Assembly: GCF_025698545.1 (NCBI RefSeq)
Contig: NC_068570.1
Location: 37,467,924 to 37,531,923, forward strand
Reading direction: 5' to 3'
From: Gossypium raimondii
Taxonomy: Eukaryota > Streptophyta > Magnoliopsida > Malvales > Malvaceae
DNA: 64,000 bases
Position 1 is the stretch's first letter. Every line of letters starts with the position of its first letter. Positions 12,401 through 23,713 of the stretch are shown piece after piece. Under the pieces are notes generated by a model. That model was not told where the DNA came from and searched no databases. It worked only from the letters and a program-made list of their open reading frames with translations. The position numbers and the translations under genes are program-made.

Positions 12401-13220
12401 TCAAAAGGTGAACAGTTTATAAAATTTAATTAATTTCAATATCATGAATCAAAAGCTCAACACTGTATAAAATTATAACACATGATGAATGAAAAGAAAT
12501 TAAATTAGAATTCAACAAGTTTAGCCAATAAACTTTTATTTTTAAGTTTATATTGTTTAAGTTTAAAATAAAGATTTCAGAATTAAAATTAAATTGAAAC
12601 AATTATGAATATAAATAATTAATTTTTAATATTAAAATTAAATTTACACAATGTGTAAATAATTTAAAACTAACAAAAAGGACCAACATATTTTTTTACG
12701 GCAACTTTTCCAGTTTTTTATTGCCAAATCCGTAAATAAATTGATACAACATTAACTCAGTTAATTTTTATAATTATAATGAGTTTTCTAATTTGAAGTT
12801 ATGAAAATATACTTAAGAAGTCCCTTCTACAGGTTAAAGCTAGTTAATAAAATGAAACAAATACCCTTATTTCTTACAGCATCATCTGCAGAATTATTTT
12901 CGACTCACGCAAGTTTTTTTCACCGACATCAAATGGATAGAATTTCATTTCAGAAAATTAACATGAGGCAAGCTATTTACTAGTCAAAAAGAAAATGTTA
13001 ATAGTAAATCAATCCTAAATCAGGGACTAAATTTCCTAAGACACATGAAAGAGGTCAAATACCTATGTTATCCGGCAAGCAAGGTATGGAAGTATCAGAT
13101 AATATATTACTGGCATGACAATGTTCAATTTTTCTAAATTTTCCTGGATCATGCATCCGTCCCTACGTCAAACACGCATACTTCATGAACAATTCCGATT
13201 TTCTACCTAGTTCCTACAAG
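9432..13220. other. AT-rich intergenic DNA
   Basis: No coding region is supported here. Short frames at 9527, 9703, 10325, 10514, 10671, 11511 and 12801 show no domain or intron support. The stretch 12160-12360 (TAGACCTATTCATGGGTT followed by repeated GGGCTTGG/GCCCGA-like phrases) resembles the subterminal wording of hAT-type non-autonomous elements such as 51140-53074, but I could not find a matching right end or an 8-bp duplication. Confidence 0.45.
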
Positions 13221-13689
13221 TTAAAATAATCTGAACCAGCAGTGGCTTTCTTTATCTTCATTGTCTGAACTTGATTTACTTCCCACTGATTCATCTGAAC
13301 TATCATCACGTGGAAGGAGTTTTATCCTGTTAGCATGCTCAATCATCCAATCTGTGAATTCCGGAGAAGCTGCCACTTCCACCATGGCTTTCCGGGTAGA
13401 TTTCTGACTGAAATCTTTCCATTCTTGCTCCATGAATTTCTTCTGGAGGTTTGTCTTGTGAAAGGTTGAATAGTAATCTTGATGATCTATAACACCTTCA
13501 CCAAGCTTAGCATAATAACCTTTCACAAGAGAGTTAGTCCATGCTGGGGCAGTCATCGGACTATTCCACATCTTCTGTTTAGAATCCACTCTTGGTGACC
13601 GACTTACAAATTCAGCACGGCCTGGCATCAGTGTTCTCTGCCTCGACTGGTGCAGCCAAGGGCTCTGGTCCCCAGAATACGGTGGTTGC
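13221..13689 (-). pseudogene. Unrecognised plant gene, terminal exon
   Basis: I do not recognise this protein. On the minus strand a good acceptor (TTTATGCAG, exon starting at 13689) opens a frame of about 155 codons ending in TAA at 13221-13223. Composition and splice signal are gene-like. It has basic and aromatic patches (QPPYSGDQSPWLH, KMWNSPMTAPAWTN), a central charged helix-like part around KFMEQEWKDFSQKS, and a C-terminal acidic/serine stretch (DDSSDESVGSKSSSDNEDK) ending CWFRLF. No upstream exon is visible: to the right lie a GDSL exon on the opposite strand and a UPL7-like gene end on the same strand. It may be the last exon of a gene whose 5' part is elsewhere, or a captured fragment. 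Whether it is expressed cannot be told, and 'pseudogene' is a cautious label. Confidence 0.5.
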
Positions 13690-13850
13690 CTGCATAAACA
13701 AAAATCATGGTTCAAATAAATCAATGCTATCAATAAAAACTCAGCAGTCTTAGTATATTTATTACAATTTCATTGAAATGAACCGAACTTTTAACATGAT
13801 TTTACATACTGGTTTTTTTAAAGCACACAACTGTTTTATGATTGAAACAG

Positions 13851-14106
13851 AATCTGAATGGACTGGGAGTAAGGAGGATTGGAGTAACAACCTTACCACC
13901 AACAGGTTGTTTACCTGCAGCCATCACCCTATTTGGTGCTGGAAGTAATCAGTGTGCTGCAAGGTTAAACCAAGATGCCATTACTTTCAGCAATAAACTG
14001 AACAGCACGTCACTAAGCCTACATGACAGATTGCCTGGTCTCAAACTTGTGGTCTTCGACATATACTAGCCTCTCTTAGACATGGTTACAAAGCCTAGTG
14101 ATAATG
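13851..14106 (+). pseudogene. GDSL esterase/lipase exon fragment
   Basis: After an acceptor-like ATTGAAACAG the frame reads NLNGLGVRRIGVTTLPPTGC, then LPAAITLFGAGSNQC and LNQDAITFSNKLNST. A second part reads LPGLKLVVFDIY, a stop, then PLLDMVTKPSDNG before a donor-like GTAAAC at 14107. This is one internal exon of a plant GDSL (SGNH hydrolase) esterase, from the 'GARRIGVTTLPPxGCLPA' block to the 'PLLDMVxxP' block. The in-frame TAG at 14067-14069 stands where the family has Gln, a CAG to TAG change. No other exon is present: the N-terminal GDS nucleophile block and the C-terminal catalytic DxxH block are both absent. It is a stranded gene fragment. Confidence 0.8.
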
Positions 14107-14267
14107 GTAAACCATAAATAAACTATATGTCAATTAAAACTTGAAAGACACTTGATCTTTAGCACGGACATACATAAAATTTTTAATATCTTAAAATCCT
14201 TATGGCAGATAGAAATGAATTTAGATAATAAGGAAGTTCACCTGCGCCAGTTAAAAATCTCAGGTCC

Positions 14268-15057
14268 TTAAGAAAGTTCAAATCCAACATTAGAATTAAT
14301 TGCATAACGAAGCTTTGCTTTCAGAGTAGTTGACCGTTTGTATGTTGGAAGCTGTAACCATCCAATAGAGCAAGAAAACACAGATACGAGACAATAAAAA
14401 ATCACTTGTATTGAAGTTTGATGTTGTTATGGAGCCTTTAAACATAGTAATTATTAAACTGGAGAGCATCCATCCCCCATTATTGTACCTTGAGAGTGTT
14501 ATAGCATGTAGAAGCTGATGGAAGTCGCTCCACATCTGAACCTCCAATTGCAGCCCAAAGAGGAGCATCACTTGCAACCTATATAAGGCCAAGAAGATTC
14601 CTGACTTAGTTTCAGTTGTAGATGAGATTTTAGGATAGTCGTGTACCCTTTCTCCATTTGCAATTATCGTTCACCCCTGCCCTTTACAATAGATTTTTCT
14701 TTTAAATCTTGGGAAATTTCTTCCTTTTGTTTTTTTAAAGTAGAAATTGGGAAAACTTTTAACAGATATAACAGTGTACCTTATGAATTGTGAAAGCTGA
14801 CTGCAAGTATTTGAACCCCAATAAAGGAGCTCGCGAACAGCTGGTCATAAATTTTAGCAGCATACAACGTTCTTTGGGCTCAAAATCATTCATAACCTAA
14901 ATGAAATTTAAAACAGAACTGTATTCATGCAGTAGTTTACATGATTAAAACATTTGAGGAACTAAGTCAAACATGAGAAAAATCAATTAAACTTCCATTA
15001 TGCTAATACCTCCCAGAAAAGTTTAACAGTTCGACTTCCCTCAGAATAGCCACCAGT
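14268..15057 (-). pseudogene. UPL7: 3' end of a UPL7-like HECT E3 ubiquitin ligase
   Basis: Four consecutive minus-strand exons encode the end of the HECT catalytic domain. The first, from about 15057 to 15010, reads YTGGYSEGSRTVKLFWE. The second is 14896-14780 (39 codons; [10 protein letters not shown] through [13 protein letters not shown]). The third is 14578-14489 (30 codons; [23 protein letters not shown]). The last is 14351-14268 ([14 protein letters not shown] through GFELS and TAA). All introns have GT-AG borders and phases match. The cysteine of ASTCYNTLK is the HECT active-site thioester position that receives ubiquitin from E2. Wording is closest to plant UPL7. Upstream of YTGG the family sequence is lost, so only the C-lobe end of a protein that should exceed 1000 residues remains. 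The exons are clean, but the piece cannot act as a ligase alone. Confidence 0.8.
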
Positions 15058-15532
15058 ATACTCATACTCATATGTGAATGTGTCAAACACGGATATTTCA
15101 AGAAAAACGAGAGTCAAAGCAATTTCCAGGTATTTAAACAAAAACCTACTGTATAGAACATAGTTAATAGCAGACCTTCCATGGTCTTTTCAAAAACCAA
15201 CAACGGCTTTCAAGGAAGTTTTGCATAAAGAAGTGAAAACTTGTAGCCTAGGTTGCATATAAACCAATACGACTACCATCGGTAGTAGAAGTGTACCTGA
15301 AAAATGAAGAGAATTGAAATGATACGTATGGCCCATTTTACAAAGAAATCTGATCTTTTTTTATTAGCCAAGGGGTTAACAAGGAAATCAAACATGCAAT
15401 ACAAACAGTAAAATCAAAGCCTAATGGGAATCATAAGAAAAGAATCAATATCGCAAATTTCAGCAAAAGGAAACGAACGAGAAGAAGAAGCGAACAAAAA
15501 TCAATTTTAACAAACGAACGAGAATAAATGAA

Positions 15533-15843
15533 TCACAGATAAAAAAAGAAACAAAAATCGATGGAAGGGAAAGGGAAATTACCTCTGGAAGGGAAACGTG
15601 GGAGAATCGATGGAACGAATGGAACGAAGCTTAATGAGGGCAGCGATTGGAATAGAAAATAGGAAACAAGGGTGGAATCCCTAATCGCCGAATCACAAGC
15701 GGAATGGCTATTACAGCCAATGGAGGTAATAGCCCCATAATTGAATCGGGCCGTAATAGCAACACGGGTAACCAAACGCCCGTTCGGTGGTGGGCCCGCA
15801 GAATAGGGGGAATGCATGCCTATTCCCCCAACCAAACGCCCCC
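15533..15843. repeat. Possible PIF/Harbinger-type MITE end
   Basis: The segment ends CCCCCAACCAAACGCCCCC followed by TTA at 15844-15846. Read inward on the minus strand this is GGGGGCGTTTGGTTGGGGG, the style of terminal repeat seen in PIF/Harbinger and Tourist MITEs with TTA target duplications. A second GTAACCAAACGCCC lies inside at about 15769. The matching left end was not found, so the extent of the element is unknown. The open frame 15533-15835 (-) is not a convincing gene. Confidence 0.35.
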
Positions 15844-16702
15844 TTAGGGACTAAATTGTAGAATTCCAATCGCTAATGAGTTTTGAGTTAGAAAAATTTG
15901 AGGACCGAGATAACAATTATCTAAAGAACTAGAATAATTAATTAACTAATTTTAAGTGGTAGATAGTGGACTGTCATGATGTTAGCCATTAATTTTAGTT
16001 AATTATAATTAAATATTAAAAATAAGTTTAATTAATGATGTAATCATAATTAATTAAATTAATCAATCCTTAATCAAAGTATTAATATCACCTAGTGGAA
16101 GATGAAAACATTACCCTTTTTCTCATCTTCCTTATCATCCTCCATTGAAGAAAAAGAAAGAAGAATACCTTCAAACATTCAGCCATTAATCAAGTAAGGT
16201 CCTCAAGTCATTTTTATTTGATTTTTATAGATTTTTTTATCATGGAAGCTTAAATTAGCTAGCCTATGTATCAATTTGTTCAATTGTTAAGTTTTTACCA
16301 AGTTTTCATTAGAGAGAAATCGTTGATTTTGAGCTTAATTTGAAGAAAATGATAGTTAATATGCTTCGATGGTGATAAATATTAAATTAGAACGTAAATC
16401 GAACTTGTTAGATAACTTTGTGACATTAGTGGCTAAACTGAATAAATTAAAAAATGTCATGAGATTATGTTATAGATGAAAAGTATAGGGTCCTTAATGA
16501 AAGAGTGTGAAGTCAGATTTTGATCCAATGTTAGATATTGAAAAATATGCGTATCCCAAGTATAAGTATTGTCACACCCTAATTTGCCGGTACTATTCGA
16601 GAGACTGCGTTAACGAAGACCGCCTAAGTCGCGAGACTTAAATAGGTTAAAGTTGCTAAACTTTGTGGCAAAGTGTTTCGTTGAACTTCATCGAGTTTGT
16701 AA
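15844..16702 (+). repeat. Gypsy LTR-like remnant
   Basis: This is non-coding DNA worded like plant gypsy LTRs: 'gggactaaattgta' statements, a pyrimidine-rich leader around 16100-16160 (CATTACCCTTTTTCTCATC) and long AT tracts. It ends with a TCACACCC-type phrase near 16575, suggesting an LTR terminus. There are no ORFs and no clear TSD. Confidence 0.35.
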
Positions 16703-18030
16703 TGTAACACCCTCGTCTGACCCGTTTGTCAGATCCATGTGCAGGTGTTACAATAGAACCGGGTTATTGTACATACTAAGATCTTGCTACACTAAAACAT
16801 ACTATGTTACGTATTTATAAAACTCACAACTGAGTCTAAATTTTTATACAAAGTTTACTATCCGAACAACAAATTCTGAGGACTCTAAATAAATACAACA
16901 TAATCGCCCCATTATCAAAATTCTCAAAGGTAACCTTTCTTATGTCCATGACTCGCTTCTAACGATACTTCCTTCATTTCACAAGATCTGACTTGGTCCC
17001 TCTTCGAGTTCTACTTCTTGAAGATCCTACAATCATGGATCAAACCTTTGTAAGTTCAAATGAACTTAGTGAATTTCCATATTTCCCATAAATAGACCTC
17101 ATCTCGCACGGGTTTAATTAAATAAAAATAAATGCGATCGAAATCTCTGTTTGTCTGGGAAATTTCTTTCAAACCTGTCGTAGCAAACTTCATCCTATTT
17201 CCAACCCTATCCACTGGCAGATAGATTGCTAATCGATTTCTACATGTCCGTTCTATCAACCTTCGAGCCATGCTGGTAGCTTCTCTAAATGTCTTTCCAC
17301 TCCCTCGAACTCTATCCTTTCCTTTACTTAACTTCTTCCTACCACTTGTCCTTAGTGTGGGTATCTTATTCCCACCATTATGCCCTATTAATGTGGCCTT
17401 CCGACCTACCTTCCTAAAGACTATTGGTGAGTATTTTCAACCTCTTTAGCCCTGGTAGACTTTTTCCTTATCTTAATCCCGTGTGACTGGCTCATCTTCC
17501 ATCCTTTGGTATGACTAACAAGGTCCTACACCACTTTAATGGACTAAATCCTGCTTAGATTAAATAGAGGTCGGATTACTTCTTCGTAATTCACTTCAGT
17601 CGCAGAACCTTACCCTTAAGCATAACACGCCTTTTTGCTACGGCCCACTATGGCCTTCACTACTCAACTAACTATCATTAAGGTTCATGGTTTCTCTTTT
17701 ATTCAGCATCCCCGCGTAACTAGTCATTGGGCCGATACTTCATCCATGGTTTTCCCTTAAAGAGGAATAGGCTTAACAAATATATTCGTTACCCGGTGTA
17801 TTCCTCTTTGTCAATGGGTTCTAACTAACCCTTCTTTTTCAAACCTGCATTCCTTATCTCACATCACTAACCTATAGGGTTTCTCTGAGCACCTTTTGGC
17901 GGTTCTTAATGGTGGATCCTTATCTACAATCCTTGGTCAAACCATTTTTCATTCGCCTGTACAATAGGCACCCCTAGAAAGTCAAATCCCATGACTTCTT
18001 CCTGCCGAGTTACCACCCAGAAGCTCTACT
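16703..18030 (-). repeat. Gypsy LTR fragment
   Basis: It starts TGTAACACCCTCGTCTGACC at 16703, the usual end of a minus-oriented gypsy LTR. About 350 bases in it has TGTAAGTTCAAATGAACTTA, a palindrome-bearing block shared by other LTRs here. No internal coding sequence is attached, and the right border is simply where another LTR begins at 18031. The open frame 17056-17271 (-) lies within LTR sequence and has no domain. Confidence 0.4.
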
Positions 18031-18338
18031 TGTAACACCCTAAACTCGATCCGATTCACCAGATCTGAATCTCAGGTGTTACCACACTAAAACAAACATA
18101 AATTTACAACTAATTATTACAACTCTGAATAATGTACAAATTCAAATGAGTACATAAACATTACAAATATATATATACATATAAAGATAAGTATAGAAAT
18201 TTAATTACAAAAGTTATCACCTAATATAATAACTTATTACAATTGTCCTATATAAATACTTCTATGCAATACTATTGATCTTTAAATGCGACCAAGCATG
18301 CTCTGTATGCATAATAACCCAATATGCCATATCATTGG

Positions 18339-20910
18339 TGTAACACCTCTAATCCATAATTGTCACCGAAATAGGGTTCCGAAGCATTACCGAAGTTTAC
18401 AAATCAAACGAACATAAATTTCAAACTTTTCAAATCATATCTATAATCATATTAAATCCAATCCAAATAATACATATTGTCCCCTATACGGGCTCTCGAT
18501 GGCTTGAAAATACGTTAGAAACAAGTCAGGACTAAATCGAAAACTCAGAGAATTTTTTAAAAAATAAGGAAAATTTTCAAAACTGCAGAGGTCACACGGC
18601 CAAGAGACACGCCTGTGACTCAGGTCGTGCGGGCATTCGAAATAGGGACACACGGCTATGTCCTAGCCCATGTCCATGCCTGTGTAACTCACTGACTTAG
18701 GTCATACGGCCAAGCCACACACCCGTGTGCCAAGCCGTGTGCTAGGGCGTGTAACAGCCTGACTTGCAACCCTTTGAAAGCTACAGGGGACACACGGTCA
18801 TGTTGCCTGGCCGTGTGTCACACACGACTGAGACACATGCCCGTGTGGACGAAAATAGGCTATTTTACAAGCCATTTTTCTCACCCATCTTGGCATGTTC
18901 CTACAACTAAAATTTCACCTATATACAAGCTATAACAAGACAAAAACTTCATGCATAATCTAGCTATTCAAACATGGTATAAGAACATACAACCAATATG
19001 CCCTTAGGCACCTCAAATGACAACATGTAACATGTATAATCATGTGCTCAATTTGGCCAACATTTTCAACTAACTTCTAAGCAGATTTGCATTAATACAT
19101 ATCATTGAATTTACTTACCAAAACATACTAAGTGGTACAAAACATGGCATTCAACTACTAGCATTAACAATTATATATGTCACTCACAACAAAGTACCAA
19201 TTCACCATATTTCCAAACATGTCAAACACTTATAAAAAATTAAGCATCATAACTACTTAAAACCAAACTAATTCACATAGCATACTTAAAGCATTCAATC
19301 ATTATCATTTGACACCAAAAGATTTATACAACTTCTACTTATATAGGTCCAAAAGTTTTACCTAATTAAGCATACAAGTTCAACTATCTCAACTAGAAAC
19401 AACATAACAAGTTACTTCTAATATTTACATCTATACAAAATTCAAGTACTATAGACCCTTTCCGAATACATGCCATTTAAACCAACAAACAAGAACCAAA
19501 ATGACTACCAAGATGTTGATGACAATGTGAGAGTTTTCAAGTCGATCCAATCAAAGCAACGATTCCAAATGTCCTACAAAGAATAAATTAAACTATTAAG
19601 CATCAAAAAGCTTAGTAAGTTTGATATTAGTTCCATTTATAATTAACCAAAAACTACTAAATTAATGCGAATTTTCAATACACCGGCACATAGCTTGCTA
19701 GGCACATAGCCTGAATAATCACCGGCACAAAGCCTACTAGGCACATAGCCCGAATAATCACCGGCACACAGCCTGCTAGGCACATAGCCCGAATAATCAC
19801 TAGATTTCTATTTTGTTAAACATAAATGAATAAAAATCCATATTCAACCAATGAAATAGTTCAATAAGGTTACTAGTAAGCATATAACGAACTTACCTGG
19901 ATTGAATCGTAGAAATTGTAGAAGTTTAGGGACTATTATGCTATTTTGCCTTTTTCTCGAATATCTACGGATTCTTGATCTATAATGTAAAATTCTTCAA
20001 TTATTAGCATATATTTCATTTCAAATCCATTTACAATTAATACCTTTTATTTTAAAATTTACATAATTACCTAAACTTTTACAATTTTAGCAATTTAGTC
20101 CCTTAACTCGAAATTAATCAAATTAACTAATTTTCTCAAATAAATAATTTATCCAAGTATTCTAAATCCTCAAACAGCCCCTAACAAACCTCAAATTTAC
20201 TATCAAACCCTAATATTTTGACATTTTCACAATTTAAATCCTAAAATTAAGATTTAATAAAAATCTCTTTACAAATTCATCAAATAGCATAATAAACGCT
20301 CCAAATACATGATATTAATAAAAAAATAAATATTCATCAATGGCAACTTCCACAATTTTTAACAAAATAAAAAATGAAAGTACGGGCTAACCGGACCTAG
20401 TTGCAACGATCTCAAAAATATAAAAATTACAAGAAACATGTAATAATTGAACTCACATGCAAAAAGATGATGAAACCAAACTTAAAGCTTCCTCCTATGG
20501 TGTTTCGGCAATTGAAAATTCAAAATAAAGGAGAAAGCATTTTTGTTTACTTAATTTTTGTTTTAATTTCATTTTATTTGCAATTTTGCCATTCATTTAA
20601 CATTAAGTTATTATTATCATAAGTATAACCGTCCAACACTAACTATGAGGGACTAACTATTATATTCGTCCCTCATCATATGATTAATAGGCTATTTAGT
20701 CATTTAATTAACTTAATTACTAACTTTTGCACCTTTTTCAATTTAATCATTCTTCTTTAATTAACTATCTAAACGTTAATATTTCTAACACAAATTTTAA
20801 TATGACTCTAATGACTCTATAAATATTCTAAAAATAATATTTATGAGTCAAAACTACGAAAATTTGTCCAAAACAATTGTTCCATCACCACTGAAAATTG
20901 GGCTATTACA
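18339..20910 (-). mobile_element. Solo LTR, 2.57 kb, TSD ATTGG
   Basis: On the minus strand the unit begins TGTAATAGCCC and ends GGTGTTACA. It is flanked by perfect 5-bp duplications, ATTGG at 18334-18338 and 20911-20915. It has no PBS, polypurine tract or coding domain, so it is a solo LTR left by recombination between the two LTRs of a gypsy element. It belongs to the same family as 23714-26546, in opposite orientation: both have matching terminal phrases and a block of CACACGGCC palindromes (here 18590-18860). The frame 20401-20622 is not a gene. Confidence 0.85.
19681..19797. repeat. 39-bp tandem repeat inside the solo LTR
   Basis: Three copies of a 39-base unit start at 19681, 19720 and 19759. 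Each opens CACCGGCACA, has GCTAGGCACATAGCC or a close variant in the middle, and ends GAATAATC. Each unit has an internal half-repeat, GGCACAxAGCC twice. There is no coding meaning. Confidence 0.8.
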
Positions 20911-21026
20911 ATTGGCGTAGTCCTGACATTGTCCCTCCTGGTGCAGGGTTACACCATCAAACCTGTAACATAACATAGAATACAAATAAGTTCTCAAGAA
21001 CTTAGTGAGAAAAATACATAGTTCCT

Positions 21027-21285
21027 TACCTTGACCAATATTTGCTATAGTTTTTTCTTTGCGATTCTTGCAATGAGTTGGACTTGGCTGCCATATATGA
21101 TCTTCTCTTGTTTTGGAAATTTTGTGGGCTTCTATCACATTGCTTCGTACTAAACTCAAGCTAAGAAGGGCAGTCTTTAAATAATATTCAAACTTTAGGG
21201 CTTGGCCAGGCGAGATGTTACAAGATAAATCCAATTTGGATGCAAGGTAAGACCGAAAAGCCTCTTTCAATTGGGGAGGTATCAT
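21027..21285 (-). pseudogene. Unrecognised exon-like frame with splice donor
   Basis: I do not recognise this sequence. From ATG at 21285 the frame reads MIPPQLKEAFRSYLASKLDL, then about 50 residues of helical, leucine-rich character. It then has IWQPSPTHCKNRKEKTI and NIGQ, and meets a clean donor AAG|GTAAGG (plus-strand coordinate about 21030). Beyond the donor the frame runs into LTR sequence. A plant gene fragment caught in or next to the minus-strand gypsy is possible. The wording of the start is vaguely like plant DUF668 proteins, but I would not call it. Confidence 0.3.
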
Positions 21286-21524
21286 GTTGTATTGATTTTG
21301 AAAATTTTAACTAAGAGAAACCGAGGATAGCTTGAAGTATATAAGTAATGCCATGGAAAGAATTTATTACTTTCTACAAATGAGGCCTGTTGTGGTTGAT
21401 ATCTAGTAGGGATCACATGTGAATCCAATGATAATGTCTTTATTGGGATGTCAGCAAGTGGAGGATCAACAACTTGAACAGGGGAATCTGCAACATGGGT
21501 AGACTCTTCTGGGATTGTTTGCAC
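21282..21524 (-). other. Unrecognised minus-strand open frame
   Basis: The 80-codon frame reads MQTIPEESTHVADSPVQVVD, then PPLADIPIKTLSLDSHVIPT and RYQPQQASF, ending next to the exon-like frame at 21285. Upstream on the same strand, after stops, come further proline/serine-rich phrases such as KGFPTPAVPSPPIYS. It resembles a disordered linker of a host protein more than gypsy pol, but no family is recognised. It may belong with the frame at 21027-21285. Confidence 0.25.
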
Positions 21525-22276
21525 TGCAGATAATGAATAAATTGGAGGAGAAGGAACTGCTGGTGTTGGGAATCCTTTCTTAAGTCTACGCCACTTTGGC
21601 TGTGAGAGTTCATTCTCTACAGCACTGGAGTATCTCCACTTAGTCTAGTCCTTTTCTAATACTTCTTTGTAACTAGTTTCTGAGAAAGAACAACGCTAGT
21701 TCTTTCCTTAGCATGAAAATTTTTAAAAATAACTTTAATGTTCATATTTGGTGCTTGGTTGAGCGAAGTATGAGGTTCTGGATTGGATCTTGCACCACCA
21801 ATTCAAGTATTAGCCTCACTTGAAGAGGGAGAAGAGTAAGGTGTACCAAAAGTGATAAGCCAATTTTGGGAGCGTATCCTACAAAATTCATAAAAATAAA
21901 ATAGGCGTTTTCCTGCACGCCTGGTTAAGATTTATGCTAGGACAGTGTTTCCATTGAATGGCCAAGCTTCCGAACTTGAAGATACATTGTAGTCGTCTAG
22001 CCAACTGATGCAATCAATATTTGTGCTATGAGACTACCATGTAAGTACGAATCTGGAAGAAAAGGGGGTTAGTGTGGAAAGGAAAGGTCTATGCAGAGGC
22101 TATGTCAAAAGAAGATAATCGTTGGGGTAATATGGTAAACAGATGATGAGTTCAGTTTGGAATGGATAGATCAGGGTAAGGCTCCACTGTTGTGGTGAAG
22201 AAAATTGTAAGTCCTCTAGTAGTAGTCGATAATCCACGTTTTCGTGTATATGGTTATCTATAAGAAGTCAACTGAC

Positions 22277-22956
22277 TTATCTATCTGTCGGCATCCCTGG
22301 AAGTTCCCCTAGAAACACATCAAAAAACTCTTTCACAATTGGAACATGACTGGTATCCCTTCTTGGTTTAGACGAATCAGTAATGTATGCCAAGTAAGCG
22401 TCTACGCCCTTAACCAATAACTTTCTTACGGATACTACATAAATTATTCTACTCGCCAAATTGGTCTATACGCAATACATCAATACTTCTTTACATTCTA
22501 TAGTTAACAAACACACACCTCTAGCTTGACAATCAACTACAACATTATGTCTGGTCAACCAATCTAACCCGAGAATAGCATCAAACTCATGAAAGCTTAA
22601 CAACAACAAATCCTCCCAAATGGTGTGCTCGCCAAATATCAGCGGACAATTCTTAATTACTTTATTAACCATCGTACTTTGACTAAGAGGGCTGGTTACT
22701 AATACATTTGTCTGAAAATAATCAACTTTAATACTTAAACCTTCTATGACTTGAGCACAAATGTACGAATGGGTTGACCCAGATCTATTAATGCATGAAT
22801 GTTGTTTCCAAGAAAAGAAAAATTACTCGTTATAACTTTTGGCAAATCAACATCTTCTTTAGCTTTCATCTCATATGCTCTGGTGTATACTCCAAACCTA
22901 AGGTTGGTGAACCTATTTTTTGAAGGCCCCTGAACTAATCTTGACTTTGCTGCCAC
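22277..22956 (-). pseudogene. Gypsy protease and pre-RT region
   Basis: Three adjoining minus-strand frames make up this part. 22956-22744 ends with ALIDLGQPIRTFV, where the protease D-S/T-G loop should be; it is corrupted to DLG. 22672-22466 has the late protease block LSFHEFDAILGLDWLTRHNV. 22459-22277 has DAYLAYITDS and VKEFFDVFLGELPGMPTDR, the conserved pre-RT block. Frame breaks separate them and the RT itself does not follow, so this is a truncated pol relic. Confidence 0.65.
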
Positions 22957-23088
22957 AGTTGATCTCGCTTCATGCTAAAAATTTTGTGGCCTACGTGAGG
23001 ATTGTTCTAATGTTACCTCAACCTTGGAGAGATAGTCTCTAAGCTGGTGGTTTAGAGACCCACACCCAAAACAAGCTCCAGTATGCCC

Positions 23089-23713
23089 CTAGCATTGTCC
23101 TCTATGATTTCTTCCACAATGGTCACAAACTAAATTCCTCATCACTTTAGATCTACCCGTACTTGCCATCAAGGTAGCTTGTCGACCAACTCCATCTTGC
23201 CTGAAACTCACAGCCTGCGAATCCCTCCTTGACACCGAGAAGTTTCTATCTTTTAGCCTCTTGAAATTTGATAAGGGTGGTGGACTAGAAAATTCATGTT
23301 TTGTTCTTTCTCTATCAAAAGCTCTATTCTTCTCTTGAACTGTCATCTCCATTTTATGAGCCTTGGTCGTCGTGGCCACTAAACTCTAGCATTTAGCTGC
23401 CAACACCAAGGCACAAATTTCATTCCTTAGTCCCCATTTGAACTTATCATAAAATTCTCTCTGTTTGGAACATGCCTTTTATATAATGATTGAGTCTAAC
23501 GAACTCTCGTCTTTATTTCATCACCGACATTCGTCCTTACTTAAGATACAAAAACTCCTTCATTCGCTCCAAATACATTTGGTTCACATACCATTTCCTA
23601 AATTTCTCAAGAAAGAATTCCCAATCTATCAGCTCCTCAGGGGTCACACTTGTCAATGTTTCCTACCATTGATACACCTCTCCCTTAATCAAGGAGACGA
23701 CAGACAAGAGTCT
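23089..23713 (-). pseudogene. Gypsy gag C-terminal half with zinc knuckle
   Basis: The frame 23379-23089 is rich in Arg/Ser and ends CDHCGRNHRGQC, the start of a CCHC-type nucleic-acid-binding knuckle (C-x2-C-x4-H). To its right, 23480-23700 reads on the minus strand as gag capsid, with phrases such as WEFFLEKFRKWYVNQ and LKQGRMSV-like wording broken by stops. The capsid is cut at 23713 by a solo LTR, and the missing N-terminal part continues at 26552. There is no functional protein. Confidence 0.6.

Larger units (their letters stand above)
18031..21026 (-). repeat. LTR fragment split by a solo LTR
   Basis: It begins TGTAACACCCTAAACTCGAT at 18031 and runs to 18338. It resumes after an inserted solo LTR at 20916-21026, where the conserved AAGTTCTCAAGAACTTAGTG block appears. 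The two halves together place that block about 390 bases from the LTR start, as in other LTRs of the window. This is probably part of the 3' side of the minus-strand gypsy to the right, but the family differs from the LTR at 27090-28927, so the pairing is unproven. Confidence 0.4.

Noticed and set aside
15533..15835. 100-codon minus-strand ORF
   Set aside because: It lies in repeat-like sequence with a Harbinger-type end and lacks any domain.
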